From Prevotella sp. UBA4217 (GTDB lineage Bacteria; Bacteroidota; Bacteroidia; Bacteroidales; Bacteroidaceae): a stretch of 64,000 nucleotides of DNA. The stretch is taken from positions 171,860 to 235,859 of the forward strand of contig DFTH01000012.1 in assembly GCA_002379425.1 (NCBI GenBank), written 5' to 3'. The stretch's first letter is position 1. Each line of letters begins with the position of its first letter. This document shows, piece after piece, positions 42,628 through 51,515 of this stretch. Both the position numbers and the translations under genes were made by a program. The notes below the pieces were generated by a model. That model searched no databases. It saw nothing but the letters and a program-made list of their open reading frames with translations, and was not told where the DNA came from.

Positions 42628-44472
42628 ATGGCAAATAAAGAAAAACTCTTTACCGAGTTTACTGCACCAACCACCCAAGAGTGGCTTGACAAGATTCAGG
42701 TTGATCTCAAGGGGGCTGACTTCCAGAAGCGCTTGGTATGGAGAACAAATGAAGGCTTCAACGTACAGCCTTTCTATCGTCGTGAAGACTTGGCAAACCT
42801 GAAGACACCTGATGCGCTTCCTGGCGAATTCCCGTTCGTACGTGGTAATAAGAAGGATTCAAATGCATGGTATGTTCGTCAGAATATTGCCGTGAACGAC
42901 CCTGCTGAGGCGAACAAGAAGGCACTTGATATCCTGAACAAAGGTATCGACTCCATCGGTTTCCGTATCCCAAAGGCATTGGTGAGTACTGAGAACATCG
43001 AGGCACTGCTCGAGGGTATCTATGCAGAGTGTGTCGATCTGAATTTCCGTACCTGTGGTTGTCATGCCTTGGAACTGGCAAAGATCGTCGATGCCTATTT
43101 CACGAAGAAAGGCTACGATAAGGAGAAATTGTCGTTTACCGTAGGTTTCGACCCGATCGAGAACATGCTGACGAAGGGTAAGGACGTGACGGCCCGCCTG
43201 GCTGATGGCCCGAAGATCGTGGAAGTGCTGAAGGACTATCCGAAGGCACATGTGATGACTGTTCATACAGAGACACTGAATAATGCAGGTGCCTATATCG
43301 TTCAGGAGTTGGGCTATGCCCTTGCCTGGGGTAACGAATACCTGCAGCAACTTATTGACGCGGGTGTGGATGTGGATCTGGCTGCCCGTCAGATGAAGTT
43401 CTACATGGGTGTCAGCGAGAACTACTTCATGGAGATTGCCAAGTTCCGTGCCGCTCGTCTGCTTTGGGCACAAATTGTCAAACAGTATGAGCCTAAGGAT
43501 GATAATAGTGCAAAGATGACCATCAACGCCACGACGTCAACTTACAATCAGACACTGTTCGACAGTTATGTTAACCTGCTCCGTTCGCAGACAGAGGCAA
43601 TGTCGGCTGCACTTGGCGGTGTCCATTCGATGGTGGTTACCCCCTTTGATGCTCCCTATGAGAAAGCAACGGATTTCTCGGAGCGTATCGCCCGCAATCA
43701 GCAGTTGCTGATCAAGGAGGAGAGTCATTTCGATCGGATCGTTGACCCCTCAGCAGGTTCTTATTATATTGAGCACCTGACAGATGCCCTGGCTCAGGAA
43801 GCGTGGAAGATCTTCCTCAAGATTGAGGATGAGGGCGGATTCCTGGAGGCCGTGAAGAAGGGTGTCGTACAGGATGATATCAACGCTACCAACGTAAAGC
43901 GCCATGGAGATGCTGCCAAGCGCAAGGAGTTCCTTCTGGGTACCAATCAGTTCCCGAACTTTACTGAGAAGAGCGAAGGCAAGCGTGCAGCAGTGGCTCC
44001 TGCCTGTGGCTGTGATGAGGAGGCTCCATTCAAGAAACTGCAGACCACTCGTCTGGCTGCCGACTTCGAGGATCTCCGTATCCATACTGAGGAGACCAAG
44101 GTTCCTACAGCGTTCATGCTCACCATCGGCAATCTGGCCATGCGTCAGGCCCGTGCCCAGTTCTCTTGTAACTTCTTGGCATGTGCAGGCTATAAGGTGA
44201 TCGACAACCTCGGCTTCAAGACGGTCGAGGAGGGTGTTGATGCTGCTCTGGAGGCTAAGGCTGATATCGTGGTGATCTGCTCCAGCGACGATGAGTATGC
44301 CGAATATGCTATTCCTGCATTCAAGTATCTTGATGGTCGTGCCATGTTCGTTGTGGCTGGCGCTCCAGCCTGCATGGAAGACCTGAAGGCTGCTGGTATC
44401 GAGAACTTCATTCACGTGAAGTGTAATGTACTCGAGACTTTGAAAGAATATAATCAGAAACTTGGTATCTAA
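42628..44472 (+). CDS. mutA: Methylmalonyl-CoA mutase small subunit
   Basis: 614 residues from the ATG at 42628. The small subunit is a catalytically inactive relative of MutB. The TIM-barrel part shows the pattern AARQMKFYMGVSENYFMEIA and IVDPSAGSYYIE. The C-terminal cobalamin-type domain lacks the DxHxxG cobalamin motif, as expected for MutA. It pairs with MutB to interconvert succinyl-CoA and (R)-methylmalonyl-CoA, supplying the decarboxylase encoded on the other strand. Confidence 0.96.
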   Translation: MANKEKLFTEFTAPTTQEWLDKIQVDLKGADFQKRLVWRTNEGFNVQPFYRREDLANLKTPDALPGEFPFVRGNKKDSNAWYVRQNIAVNDPAEANKKALDILNKGIDSIGFRIPKALVSTENIEALLEGIYAECVDLNFRTCGCHALELAKIVDAYFTKKGYDKEKLSFTVGFDPIENMLTKGKDVTARLADGPKIVEVLKDYPKAHVMTVHTETLNNAGAYIVQELGYALAWGNEYLQQLIDAGVDVDLAARQMKFYMGVSENYFMEIAKFRAARLLWAQIVKQYEPKDDNSAKMTINATTSTYNQTLFDSYVNLLRSQTEAMSAALGGVHSMVVTPFDAPYEKATDFSERIARNQQLLIKEESHFDRIVDPSAGSYYIEHLTDALAQEAWKIFLKIEDEGGFLEAVKKGVVQDDINATNVKRHGDAAKRKEFLLGTNQFPNFTEKSEGKRAAVAPACGCDEEAPFKKLQTTRLAADFEDLRIHTEETKVPTAFMLTIGNLAMRQARAQFSCNFLACAGYKVIDNLGFKTVEEGVDAALEAKADIVVICSSDDEYAEYAIPAFKYLDGRAMFVVAGAPACMEDLKAAGIENFIHVKCNVLETLKEYNQKLGI

Positions 44473-44488
44473 AGAAAAGGAGGATTGA

Positions 44489-46657
44489 ATGATGCGTAAA
44501 AACTTTAAGAATATTGATATTTATGCTGGCATTCATGCTCAAGATGGTGCCAAGTGGGTGAAGGACAATGGTATTGTGGAAAACTGGCATACGCCAGAGC
44601 ATATTGATGTCCGTCCCGTCTATACAAAAGAAGACCTTGAAGGTATGGAACACCTCGACTTCACAGCCGGTATTCCTCCTTATCTGCGTGGTCCGTACTC
44701 CATGATGTATCCGTTCCGTCCGTGGACCATCCGTCAGTATGCCGGATTCTCCACCGCCGAGGAGTCGAATGCTTTCTATCGTCGTAACCTGGCTTCTGGT
44801 CAGAAGGGTCTCTCCGTAGCCTTCGACCTGCCGACTCACCGTGGCTACGACCCGGACAATGCCCGTGTCGTTGGTGATGTGGGTAAGGCTGGTGTAAGTA
44901 TCTGCAACGAGGAGAACATGAAGGTGCTCTTCTCTGGCATCCCCTTGAACAAGATGTCTGTGTCCATGACCATGAACGGTGCCGTGCTGCCCATCCTGGC
45001 CTTCTACATCGTGGCTGGTCTGGAGCAGGGTGCTCAACTCGAGGAGATGGCCGGTACCATCCAGAACGATATCCTGAAGGAGTTCATGGTGCGCAACACC
45101 TATATCTATCCGCCCGCATTCTCGATGAAGATCATCGCCGACATCTTTGAATATACATCTCAGAAGATGCCTAAGTTCAATAGCATCTCCATCTCGGGTT
45201 ACCACATGCAGGAGGCTGGTGCCACCGCTGATATTGAGTTGGCCTACACCCTGGCCGACGGTATGGACTATCTGCGTACCGGTGTCAATGCCGGTATCGA
45301 TGTGGATGCTTTTGCTCCGCGTCTGTCGTTCTTCTGGGCTATCGGTATGAACCACTTCATGGAAATCGCCAAGATGCGTGCAGGTCGTCTGTTGTGGGCC
45401 AAGATCGTGAAGTCGTTCGGCGCCAAGAACCCGAAGTCACTGGCTCTGCGTACCCACTCCCAGACCTCTGGTTGGTCGCTCACTGAGCAGGATCCCTTCA
45501 ACAATGTTGGCCGTACCTGTATCGAGGCTATGGCAGCCGTGCTGGGCCACACCCAGTCGCTGCATACCAACGCTCTTGACGAGGCTATCGCCCTGCCTAC
45601 CGACTTCTCGGCCCGTATCGCCCGTAATACCCAGATCTATATCCAGAACGAGACCAAGGTCTGCAAGCAGATCGACCCATGGGCAGGCTCTTACTATGTG
45701 GAGACCTTGACCAATGAGTTGGTGCACAAGGCTTGGGATCACATTCAGGAGATCGAGAAACTGGGTGGTATGGCAAAGGCCATTGAGACCGGTCTGCCCA
45801 AGATGCGTATCGAGGAGGCAGCCGCCCGCACTCAGGCCCGTATCGACTCTGGCGTTCAGACGATCGTGGGTACTAACAAGTATCGCCTGGAGCACGAGGA
45901 TCCTATTGATATCCTCGAGGTGGACAACACCGCCGTGCGCAAGCAGCAGGAGGAGAGTCTGGCACAGGTTCGCGCTACTCGCGACGAGGCAGCCTGTCAG
46001 GCAGCCCTGAAGGCCATCACAGAATGCGTGCGTGACTTCAACGAGGGACGTAAGTCGGAGAACAACCTTCTCGACCTGGCTGTCAAGGCAGCCCAACTGC
46101 GTTGTACTCTTGGTGAGATCAGTGATGCTTGCGAGGAGATCGTGGGCCGTTATAAAGCAGTAATCAGAACAATTTCAGGCGTGTATAGTTCAGAATCTAA
46201 GAACGATAGCGACTTCGAGTTGGCTTGCAAGTTGACCGATGAGTTCGCAGAGAAGGAAGGTCGTCGTCCGCGTATCTTCATCGCCAAGATGGGACAGGAC
46301 GGTCACGACCGTGGTGCTAAGGTAGTCGCTACCGGTTATGCCGACTGTGGCTTCGATGTGGATATGGGACCGCTGTTCCAGACACCTGCCGAGGCTGCCC
46401 GCGAGGCTGTTGAGAATGATGTCCACGTGGTGGGTGCCTCTTCTCTGGCTGCAGGTCACAAGACGCTCATCCCGCAACTCATCGAGGAGTTGAAGAAACT
46501 GGGCCGCGAGGATATCATGGTCATCGCTGGTGGTGTGATTCCTGCTCAGGACTACGACTTCCTCTATAAAGCAGGCGTCGCAGCAATCTTCGGTCCTGGT
46601 ACTTCCGTAGCGAAGGCCGCCGTCGAGATGATGAAGATTCTGCTCGACAAGGAGTAG
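44489..46657 (+). CDS. mutB: Methylmalonyl-CoA mutase large subunit
   Basis: 722 residues; ATG at 44489 or 44492, preceded by a strong AAAGGAGG ribosome-binding site. This is the cobalamin-dependent catalytic subunit. The barrel contains [38 protein letters not shown] and [13 protein letters not shown]. The C-terminal B12 domain has [18 protein letters not shown] (DxHxxG with the cobalt-ligand histidine), then SSLAAGHKT and [12 protein letters not shown]. It lies 16 nt after mutA. Confidence 0.98.
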   Translation: MMRKNFKNIDIYAGIHAQDGAKWVKDNGIVENWHTPEHIDVRPVYTKEDLEGMEHLDFTAGIPPYLRGPYSMMYPFRPWTIRQYAGFSTAEESNAFYRRNLASGQKGLSVAFDLPTHRGYDPDNARVVGDVGKAGVSICNEENMKVLFSGIPLNKMSVSMTMNGAVLPILAFYIVAGLEQGAQLEEMAGTIQNDILKEFMVRNTYIYPPAFSMKIIADIFEYTSQKMPKFNSISISGYHMQEAGATADIELAYTLADGMDYLRTGVNAGIDVDAFAPRLSFFWAIGMNHFMEIAKMRAGRLLWAKIVKSFGAKNPKSLALRTHSQTSGWSLTEQDPFNNVGRTCIEAMAAVLGHTQSLHTNALDEAIALPTDFSARIARNTQIYIQNETKVCKQIDPWAGSYYVETLTNELVHKAWDHIQEIEKLGGMAKAIETGLPKMRIEEAAARTQARIDSGVQTIVGTNKYRLEHEDPIDILEVDNTAVRKQQEESLAQVRATRDEAACQAALKAITECVRDFNEGRKSENNLLDLAVKAAQLRCTLGEISDACEEIVGRYKAVIRTISGVYSSESKNDSDFELACKLTDEFAEKEGRRPRIFIAKMGQDGHDRGAKVVATGYADCGFDVDMGPLFQTPAEAAREAVENDVHVVGASSLAAGHKTLIPQLIEELKKLGREDIMVIAGGVIPAQDYDFLYKAGVAAIFGPGTSVAKAAVEMMKILLDKE

Positions 46658-46675
46658 ATTCTTATAAAAAGATAT

Positions 46676-47728
46676 ATGAGAAAGATTGATGTGCTGATCA
46701 TCGGTGCCGGCCCTGCCGGCACCGTTTGTGGCAGCCTGTTGAAGCGGGCTGGGGTGGAGTGTGCCATCGTCGAACATGCCACGTTCCCACGCGACAAGGT
46801 CTGTGGTGGTGGACTCACGGTGAAGGCCTGGCGGCTGCTCGACATGCTCCTTCCTGGCGTGAAGTACGACTTCCGTCCCATCGACCGTATGCGTGTGCAG
46901 TTCGAGGATGATCCCGTCTGCGAGTTCCATGCTGAGTTTCCCATCCGCATGACGCTCCGTAAGGACTTCGACAACTCCTTGCTGCAGTATTACCTCGACC
47001 ATGGTGGCGAACTTATCAAGGGTACCTTCGACCGATTTGAGGAAATGCCCGATAAGCGCATCCTCGTCACGCTGAGGTCGGGCGAGCAGATCGACTGCCG
47101 CTATCTCGTGGGTGCCGATGGTGCCAACAGCCGCATCCGCCGACAGGTCAACGGACCAATCGATCCCAGTCTCCATGTCCTCTTCCTCGAATACTATGTC
47201 AATGGCATCCACGACGACGATATCTTCGTGCATTTCTCTGACCAGTACAAGCCGGGCTGTTTCTATAAGTTCCCTGGCAACGGGCGCGACATGTACGGAT
47301 TCGCCTCGCTTATGACCAACAACGATTTCCCTGCCCATCGGGCTAAGTTCCTCGAGACGCTGCGTAAGTACGGTGTCACAGAGGGTCGCCTGCGCGGGGC
47401 ATATATCCCGCGGGAGACCATCAAGTCGCCCATCGAGCATGTCATCCTCATCGGTGATGCAGGCGGTTTTGCCAATAAACTGACGGGCGAGGGACTCTAT
47501 GATGCCTTCAAGACCGCCTATAATGCCAAGCAGGCAATCGTTGAGGGCAAGCCTTTCAGTGAGACCAACCGCGAGGAGTTCGCCAAGATGGAGCGTCAGG
47601 TAAAGGTGTTCAATTTCTTCTTCAGCAAGTATGGCTATCGCTTTGCCTGCTGGGCCATGCGCTATCCGAAGATGATCAAGTGGGTCTTCGATGCTAAGAT
47701 GAAGCGAGAGACTTTCCTTGAGAAATAA
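46676..47728 (+). CDS. FAD-dependent oxidoreductase of the geranylgeranyl reductase family
   Basis: 350 residues. The FAD-binding GxGxxG is in DVLIIGAGPAGTVCGSLLKR. The VCGGGLTVKAW motif and the second FAD motif VILIGDAGGFANKLTGEGLY mark the geranylgeranyl reductase-like group. Members reduce prenyl double bonds in lipids or quinones; in Bacteroidetes the substrate is unknown. It follows mutB by 18 nt and may be co-transcribed, though no metabolic link is obvious. A membrane helix is not evident. Confidence 0.88.
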   Translation: MRKIDVLIIGAGPAGTVCGSLLKRAGVECAIVEHATFPRDKVCGGGLTVKAWRLLDMLLPGVKYDFRPIDRMRVQFEDDPVCEFHAEFPIRMTLRKDFDNSLLQYYLDHGGELIKGTFDRFEEMPDKRILVTLRSGEQIDCRYLVGADGANSRIRRQVNGPIDPSLHVLFLEYYVNGIHDDDIFVHFSDQYKPGCFYKFPGNGRDMYGFASLMTNNDFPAHRAKFLETLRKYGVTEGRLRGAYIPRETIKSPIEHVILIGDAGGFANKLTGEGLYDAFKTAYNAKQAIVEGKPFSETNREEFAKMERQVKVFNFFFSKYGYRFACWAMRYPKMIKWVFDAKMKRETFLEK

Positions 47729-47744
47729 AGCCAGTAAAAGCCTG

Positions 47745-48740
47745 TCACTTGAAGGCTTTGATGAGATCGTCGTAGGTGATCTCTGTCAACTGGCGCTCAC
47801 TGAGCCCTTTCTTGTCCGACAGACGGTTAGCCTGGGCCTGGATGGCTTTCTCAAAGACGTTTCTCACGTAGCGCGCATTACCGAAGTTACGGTCTTTATG
47901 GGCAACGGCATAGTGTAACTTTTCCTGCAATAGTGTGTCGGCATCTTCGCTGATGGTATATTGGTTGCGCTTCATATACATCTTGAAGATGTCGGTCAAC
48001 TCATCAGCAGAGTAGTCGGGGAAATTGATATAGCGATTGAAGCGTGACTGAAGGCCCGGGTTCGAGTCGATGAATCGCTTCATCTCGTTGGTGTAGCCAG
48101 CGATGATCACTACCAGTTTGTCGCGGTCGTCCTCCATGCGCTTCAGTAGGGTAGAGATAGCCTCCTGTCCATAGTCGCTTGACGCATCCTCGGGTACCAG
48201 TGCGTATGCCTCGTCGATGAAGAGCACGCCATTAAGGGCGGAATCCACTATGGCATTGGTCTTGGTGGCTGTCTGTCCCACATAGTTGGCTACCAGACCT
48301 GAACGGTCAGTCTCTACTGTATGTCCTTTCTTCAGGATGCCCAGATCCTTATAGATACGTGCCACAATACGTGCCACCGTCGTCTTACCGGTACCAGGAC
48401 TGCCTGTAAATACCAGATGGTATGACAACTTGGGTGTCTTCAGCCCCTTGTCTTGTCTCTGCTTCTGCAGTTTCACGAAGTTGGCCAGCGACTTCACCTC
48501 TTCCTTCACGGCACCAAGACCGATCAGTTCGTCCAACTCCTGATAGGGATCGCCTTCCAGTGGCTCATTCACTATGACACTGTCAGGCTTGCTTTCCTGC
48601 TGTTCTGTGCTCGCTGTCTGTTCCGTTGTGGTTGTACCAGTTTCCTCTGTGTCGATAACCATGGTCATGATGGCCATCACGATGAAGGCAATGGCTACCA
48701 CGATAATTGTCAGTTGTTTACCCGTTAGTTTCATATCCAT
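47745..48740 (-). CDS. Membrane-anchored CbbX-like AAA+ ATPase
   Basis: 331 residues from the ATG at 48740 (alternative 48734); the start at 48758 is excluded by the -7 box at 48756-48763. A single N-terminal membrane helix (LTIIVVAIAFIVMAIMTMVI) and a Thr/Glu/Gln-rich linker precede the AAA domain. Walker A is VFTGSPGTGKTTVARIVARI, Walker B VLFIDEAYALVP, and the sensor and arginine-finger regions follow. CbbX-type proteins in autotrophs reactivate Rubisco, but here there is no Rubisco; the same core occurs in secretion and remodelling ATPases. The target is unknown. Confidence 0.85.
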   Translation of the reverse strand: MDMKLTGKQLTIIVVAIAFIVMAIMTMVIDTEETGTTTTEQTASTEQQESKPDSVIVNEPLEGDPYQELDELIGLGAVKEEVKSLANFVKLQKQRQDKGLKTPKLSYHLVFTGSPGTGKTTVARIVARIYKDLGILKKGHTVETDRSGLVANYVGQTATKTNAIVDSALNGVLFIDEAYALVPEDASSDYGQEAISTLLKRMEDDRDKLVVIIAGYTNEMKRFIDSNPGLQSRFNRYINFPDYSADELTDIFKMYMKRNQYTISEDADTLLQEKLHYAVAHKDRNFGNARYVRNVFEKAIQAQANRLSDKKGLSERQLTEITYDDLIKAFK

Positions 48741-48755
48741 TTGTGGTTGATGGCG

Positions 48756-48763
48756 CAAAGATA
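48756..48763 (-). promoter_or_regulatory. -7 box of the CbbX-like gene
   Basis: TATCTTTG on the minus strand, 15 nt before the chosen start. It decides against the longer reading frame. Confidence 0.6.
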
Positions 48764-48937
48764 CGAAATAATGCTGAAATTAAAAAACAAATTTGGAAGA
48801 TTCTTTGTAAGATAGGACTACTTTAAATTTGATTGCGACGAGGCGCTCACTATCTACTGTTGACAGATGTCATGAGAAGCATCGTCGATGATGAGGACAA
48901 AACTATATAATATATAGTTGTCTTAAGACAAAAACAA

Positions 48938-49006
48938 GTGTCCCACCTGTCCCATCTGTCCAAGAAGGATAGTTCCCGCCAGGGACAGATGGGACAGGTG
49001 GGACAC
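48938..49006. repeat. 24-bp perfect inverted repeat within repeat copy 2
   Basis: Arms 48938-48961 and 48983-49006 are identical to those of copy 1, with a 21-nt loop in inverted orientation and one base changed. Perfect arms in both copies suggest recent spread or selection on the stem. Confidence 0.95.
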
Positions 49007-49029
49007 ATAAAAAGTGGGTAAGACCACTC

Positions 49030-49061
49030 TATATATACGCGTGCGTATATGCGCGCATATA
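49030..49061. other. Alternating pyrimidine-purine tract
   Basis: Sixteen uninterrupted pyrimidine-purine dinucleotides, mixing CG, TG, CA and TA steps. Such tracts can adopt left-handed Z-form DNA under supercoiling. The matching part of copy 1 is interrupted by CCC. Confidence 0.9.
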
Positions 49062-49137
49062 GAGATTTCGTCAGGTGAACGGTCGGGTGCGACATAGAAA
49101 GAGTCTTTTCCTGAACAGGAAGGCTGTTTTCTGAAAT

Positions 49138-49242
49138 GAGGAGGCACTTTACGGAACTGAGGAGGCTCCCTACGTTTCTAAAGAGGCTCCTCACGTTCGT
49201 AAAGAGCCTTCTAATTTTCGTAAAGAGCCTTCTAATTACCGA
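49138..49242 (-). repeat. Five 21-bp tandem repeats
   Basis: Units at 49138, 49159, 49180, 49201 and 49222, each 21 bp and degenerate. Every unit contains the core GAGGCTC or GAGCCTT. In one frame each encodes a seven-residue unit like RLFTNVR. Confidence 0.95.
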
Positions 49243-49358
49243 AAAGAGGTACAATTTGTCCGAAAAGTGAGCCTTTTAAAGTATAGTTATATACCCCCCT
49301 ATACCTGCGCTCGCGCGTGCGAACGCTACAGTTTCTCGCCATCAGATGAGACTATATG

Positions 49359-49391
49359 AAAGAGCCGGAACTGTTAGGGTTCCGGCTCTTT
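49359..49391 (-). terminator. Terminator of pgk
   Basis: A 13-bp perfect stem (49359-49371 and 49379-49391) with a 7-nt loop. The stem ends in AAA/TTT. It lies 28 nt past the pgk stop. Confidence 0.9.
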
Positions 49392-49419
49392 AGTTAACAT
49401 GCAAAATGGTGGACGGGGA

Positions 49420-50691
49420 TTACTCACCCTTGATGGCTGCAACGCCCGGGAGCACCTTGCCCTCGATGGCCTCAAGCAGAGCGCCACCACCAGTAGAGAT
49501 GTAAGACACCTTGTCGGCCAGACCGAACTTGTTGACGCATGCCACAGAGTCGCCACCACCGATCAGTGAGAAGGCACCCTCGGCTGTTGCCTCAGCAATG
49601 GCCTCACCGATAGCACGGCTACCAGCAGTGAAGTCGTCGCACTCGAACACACCGGCAGGACCGTTCCACAGGATGGTCTTGGCACCCTTGATGGCCTCCT
49701 TGAAGGCCTTCTGGCTCTCAGGACCGGCATCAACACCCTGCAGGTCGGCAGGAATCTCGTTGGCGGGGCAGTTGATGATCTTAGAGCCGGGCTTTACGGT
49801 CATTGAAGAGAAGTCGAGACCGTCGGTAGCGGTGCAGTCAGAGCCGAGCACGAGTTGTACGCCGTTCTTCTTGGCGAGTTCCTCAACGCCCAGGGCTACA
49901 TCGAGTTTGTCGAGTTCAACGATTGACTGGCCGATCTCGCCGCCGTGAGCCTTAGCGAAGGTGTAGGTCATACCACCGCAGAGGATGAGTTTGTCAACCT
50001 TGCCCAGCAGGTTCTCGATGATACCGATCTTGGAAGATACCTTCGAACCACCCATGATGGCTACGAACGGGCGCTTGATGTTCGAGAGCACATTGTCAAC
50101 AGCCTGCACCTCCTTCTCCATCAGCAGGCCGAGCATCTTGTTGTCAGCATCGAAATAGTCGGCGATGACAGCGGTAGAGGCGTGCTTGCGGTGAGCGGTG
50201 CCGAAGGCATCCATCACGTAGCAGTCAGCGTAGGAAGCGAGGGTCTTGGCGAACTCCTTCTGGCTGGCCTTCATGGCCTTCTTGGCCTCGTCGTATTCGG
50301 GAGTACCCTTCTCGACGCCTACGGGCTTGCCTTCCTCCTCGGGATAGTAGCGCAGGTTCTCCAGCAGCAGGGCCTCACCCATCTTCAGGGCCTTGGCAGC
50401 GTCGGCAGCCTTGGCGCAGTCGGGAGCGAATGCCACGGGAACGCCCAGTGCCTTCTCCACAGCCTCGCGGATCTGACCCAGAGAGAGTTTCGGGTTCACC
50501 TTTCCTTTGGGCTTGCCCATGTGCGACATGATGATGGTGGCACCACCGTCGGCCAGGATCTTCTTCAGGGTAGGCAGGGCACCGCGGATACGGGTGTCGT
50601 CAGTGATTTTACCATTCTCATCGAGGGGTACGTTGAAATCTACACGTACGATTGCCTTCTTACCGGCAAAGTTGAATTCGTTGATTGTCAT
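49420..50691 (-). CDS. pgk: Phosphoglycerate kinase
   Basis: 423 residues, slightly longer than most bacterial enzymes (about 390-400). It transfers phosphate between 1,3-bisphosphoglycerate and ADP in glycolysis. The signature [17 protein letters not shown], the [15 protein letters not shown] loop, [14 protein letters not shown] and the nucleotide loop [14 protein letters not shown] are intact. It is monocistronic, divergent from queC, with a -7 box TACCTTTG at 50741-50748. Confidence 0.97.
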   Translation of the reverse strand: MTINEFNFAGKKAIVRVDFNVPLDENGKITDDTRIRGALPTLKKILADGGATIIMSHMGKPKGKVNPKLSLGQIREAVEKALGVPVAFAPDCAKAADAAKALKMGEALLLENLRYYPEEEGKPVGVEKGTPEYDEAKKAMKASQKEFAKTLASYADCYVMDAFGTAHRKHASTAVIADYFDADNKMLGLLMEKEVQAVDNVLSNIKRPFVAIMGGSKVSSKIGIIENLLGKVDKLILCGGMTYTFAKAHGGEIGQSIVELDKLDVALGVEELAKKNGVQLVLGSDCTATDGLDFSSMTVKPGSKIINCPANEIPADLQGVDAGPESQKAFKEAIKGAKTILWNGPAGVFECDDFTAGSRAIGEAIAEATAEGAFSLIGGGDSVACVNKFGLADKVSYISTGGGALLEAIEGKVLPGVAAIKGE

Positions 50692-50740
50692 AATGCGTAT
50701 AAATTATATAAATGTGAACAACTTCGTTTAAACGTGATTG

Positions 50741-50748
50741 CAAAGGTA
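50741..50748 (-). promoter_or_regulatory. -7 box of pgk
   Basis: TACCTTTG on the minus strand. The expected -33 position lies in the ATAATTC repeat array and has no clear TTTG. Confidence 0.6.
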
Positions 50749-50754
50749 CGATAA

Positions 50755-50789
50755 ATAATTCATAATTCATAATTCATAATTCATAATTT
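50755..50789. repeat. 7-bp tandem repeat between pgk and queC promoters
   Basis: Five head-to-tail ATAATTC units, the last ending in T, placed exactly between the divergent promoter boxes of pgk and queC. Confidence 0.95.
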
Positions 50790-50797
50790 ATCATTTT

Positions 50798-50829
50798 TTT
50801 GCGTATCACGGGAAATATGTGTACCTTTG
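50798..50829 (+). promoter_or_regulatory. Promoter of queC
   Basis: TTTG (50798-50801), 20 nt, TACCTTTG (50822-50829). The start codon follows 8 nt after the box. Confidence 0.8.
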
Positions 50830-50837
50830 CACCCAAT

Positions 50838-51494
50838 ATGAAGAAAGATACAGTCATTATTCTCAGTGGCGGCATGGACTCTGTGACGCTGCTCTACGAC
50901 CAGCAGGAGCGCATTGCCCTTGCCTTGTCGTTCGACTACGGTTCAAAGCATAACGCACGTGAGATACCCTTTGCCCGTCTGCATTGTGAGCGGCTGGGCA
51001 TCAGGCATATCGTGATACCGCTCGACTTCATGACAGCCTACTTCAAGAGTTCACTCCTGGAGGGTGGGGAAGAGATTCCCGAGGGGCATTATGCCGACGA
51101 GAACATGCGATCGACGGTGGTGCCCTTCCGCAATGGCATCATGCTCTCCATCGCTGTGGGAATAGCGGAGAGCCATGATCTGAAATATGTGATGATGGCG
51201 AACCATGGGGGGGACCATACGATCTATCCCGACTGCACACCAGAGTTCGTGGAGGCCTTCGACCAGGCTGCGCAGGCTGGGACTTTCGTGAAGGTCGGGC
51301 TGTTGTCGCCCTTTGTGAACTGGACGAAAGGGGATATCGCCCGTCGTGGCAAGGAGTTGGGCATCAACTATGCTGAGACGTGGAGTTGCTACAAAGGTGG
51401 CGAGAAGCACTGCGGCAGGTGCGGCACCTGTGTAGAGCGCCGCGAAGCCTTAGCGGAGGCGGGGATTGAGGATCCGACACGTTACGAAGAGTGA
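50838..51494 (+). CDS. queC: 7-cyano-7-deazaguanine synthase
   Basis: 218 residues from the ATG at 50838; an earlier frame start lies in the promoter. QueC makes preQ0 from 7-carboxy-7-deazaguanine for queuosine in tRNA. The ATP-pyrophosphatase loop VIILSGGMDSVTLL and the zinc-binding cysteines (TWSCYKG, HCGRCGTCVERR) are present. queD, queE and queF are not adjacent. Confidence 0.95.
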   Translation: MKKDTVIILSGGMDSVTLLYDQQERIALALSFDYGSKHNAREIPFARLHCERLGIRHIVIPLDFMTAYFKSSLLEGGEEIPEGHYADENMRSTVVPFRNGIMLSIAVGIAESHDLKYVMMANHGGDHTIYPDCTPEFVEAFDQAAQAGTFVKVGLLSPFVNWTKGDIARRGKELGINYAETWSCYKGGEKHCGRCGTCVERREALAEAGIEDPTRYEE

Positions 51495-51515
51495 CCGTAC
51501 CCCCGCACGACCAGG

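Larger units (their letters stand above)
48916..49245 (-). repeat. Structured interspersed repeat, copy 2 (inverted relative to copy 1)
   Basis: On the minus strand it matches 24560-24892. It has five 21-bp tandem units (49138-49242), a middle section shared with copy 1, a 32-nt strictly alternating pyrimidine-purine tract (49030-49061), and a 24-bp perfect inverted repeat (48938-48961 and 48983-49006). Two overlapping frames are open here as in copy 1. It lies in the 680-nt gap between the CbbX-like gene and pgk. 48764-48915 holds only a short AT palindrome (48901-48919), and 49246-49358 shows nothing recognisable. Confidence 0.85.

Noticed and set aside
48850..49254. 134-residue minus-strand frame in repeat copy 2
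   Set aside because: Same reasons as for copy 1; the sequence is dominated by the 21-bp units and the hairpin.
50692..50837. preQ1 riboswitch ahead of queC
   Set aside because: The promoter leaves a leader of only a few bases, and no pseudoknot-like sequence is visible.
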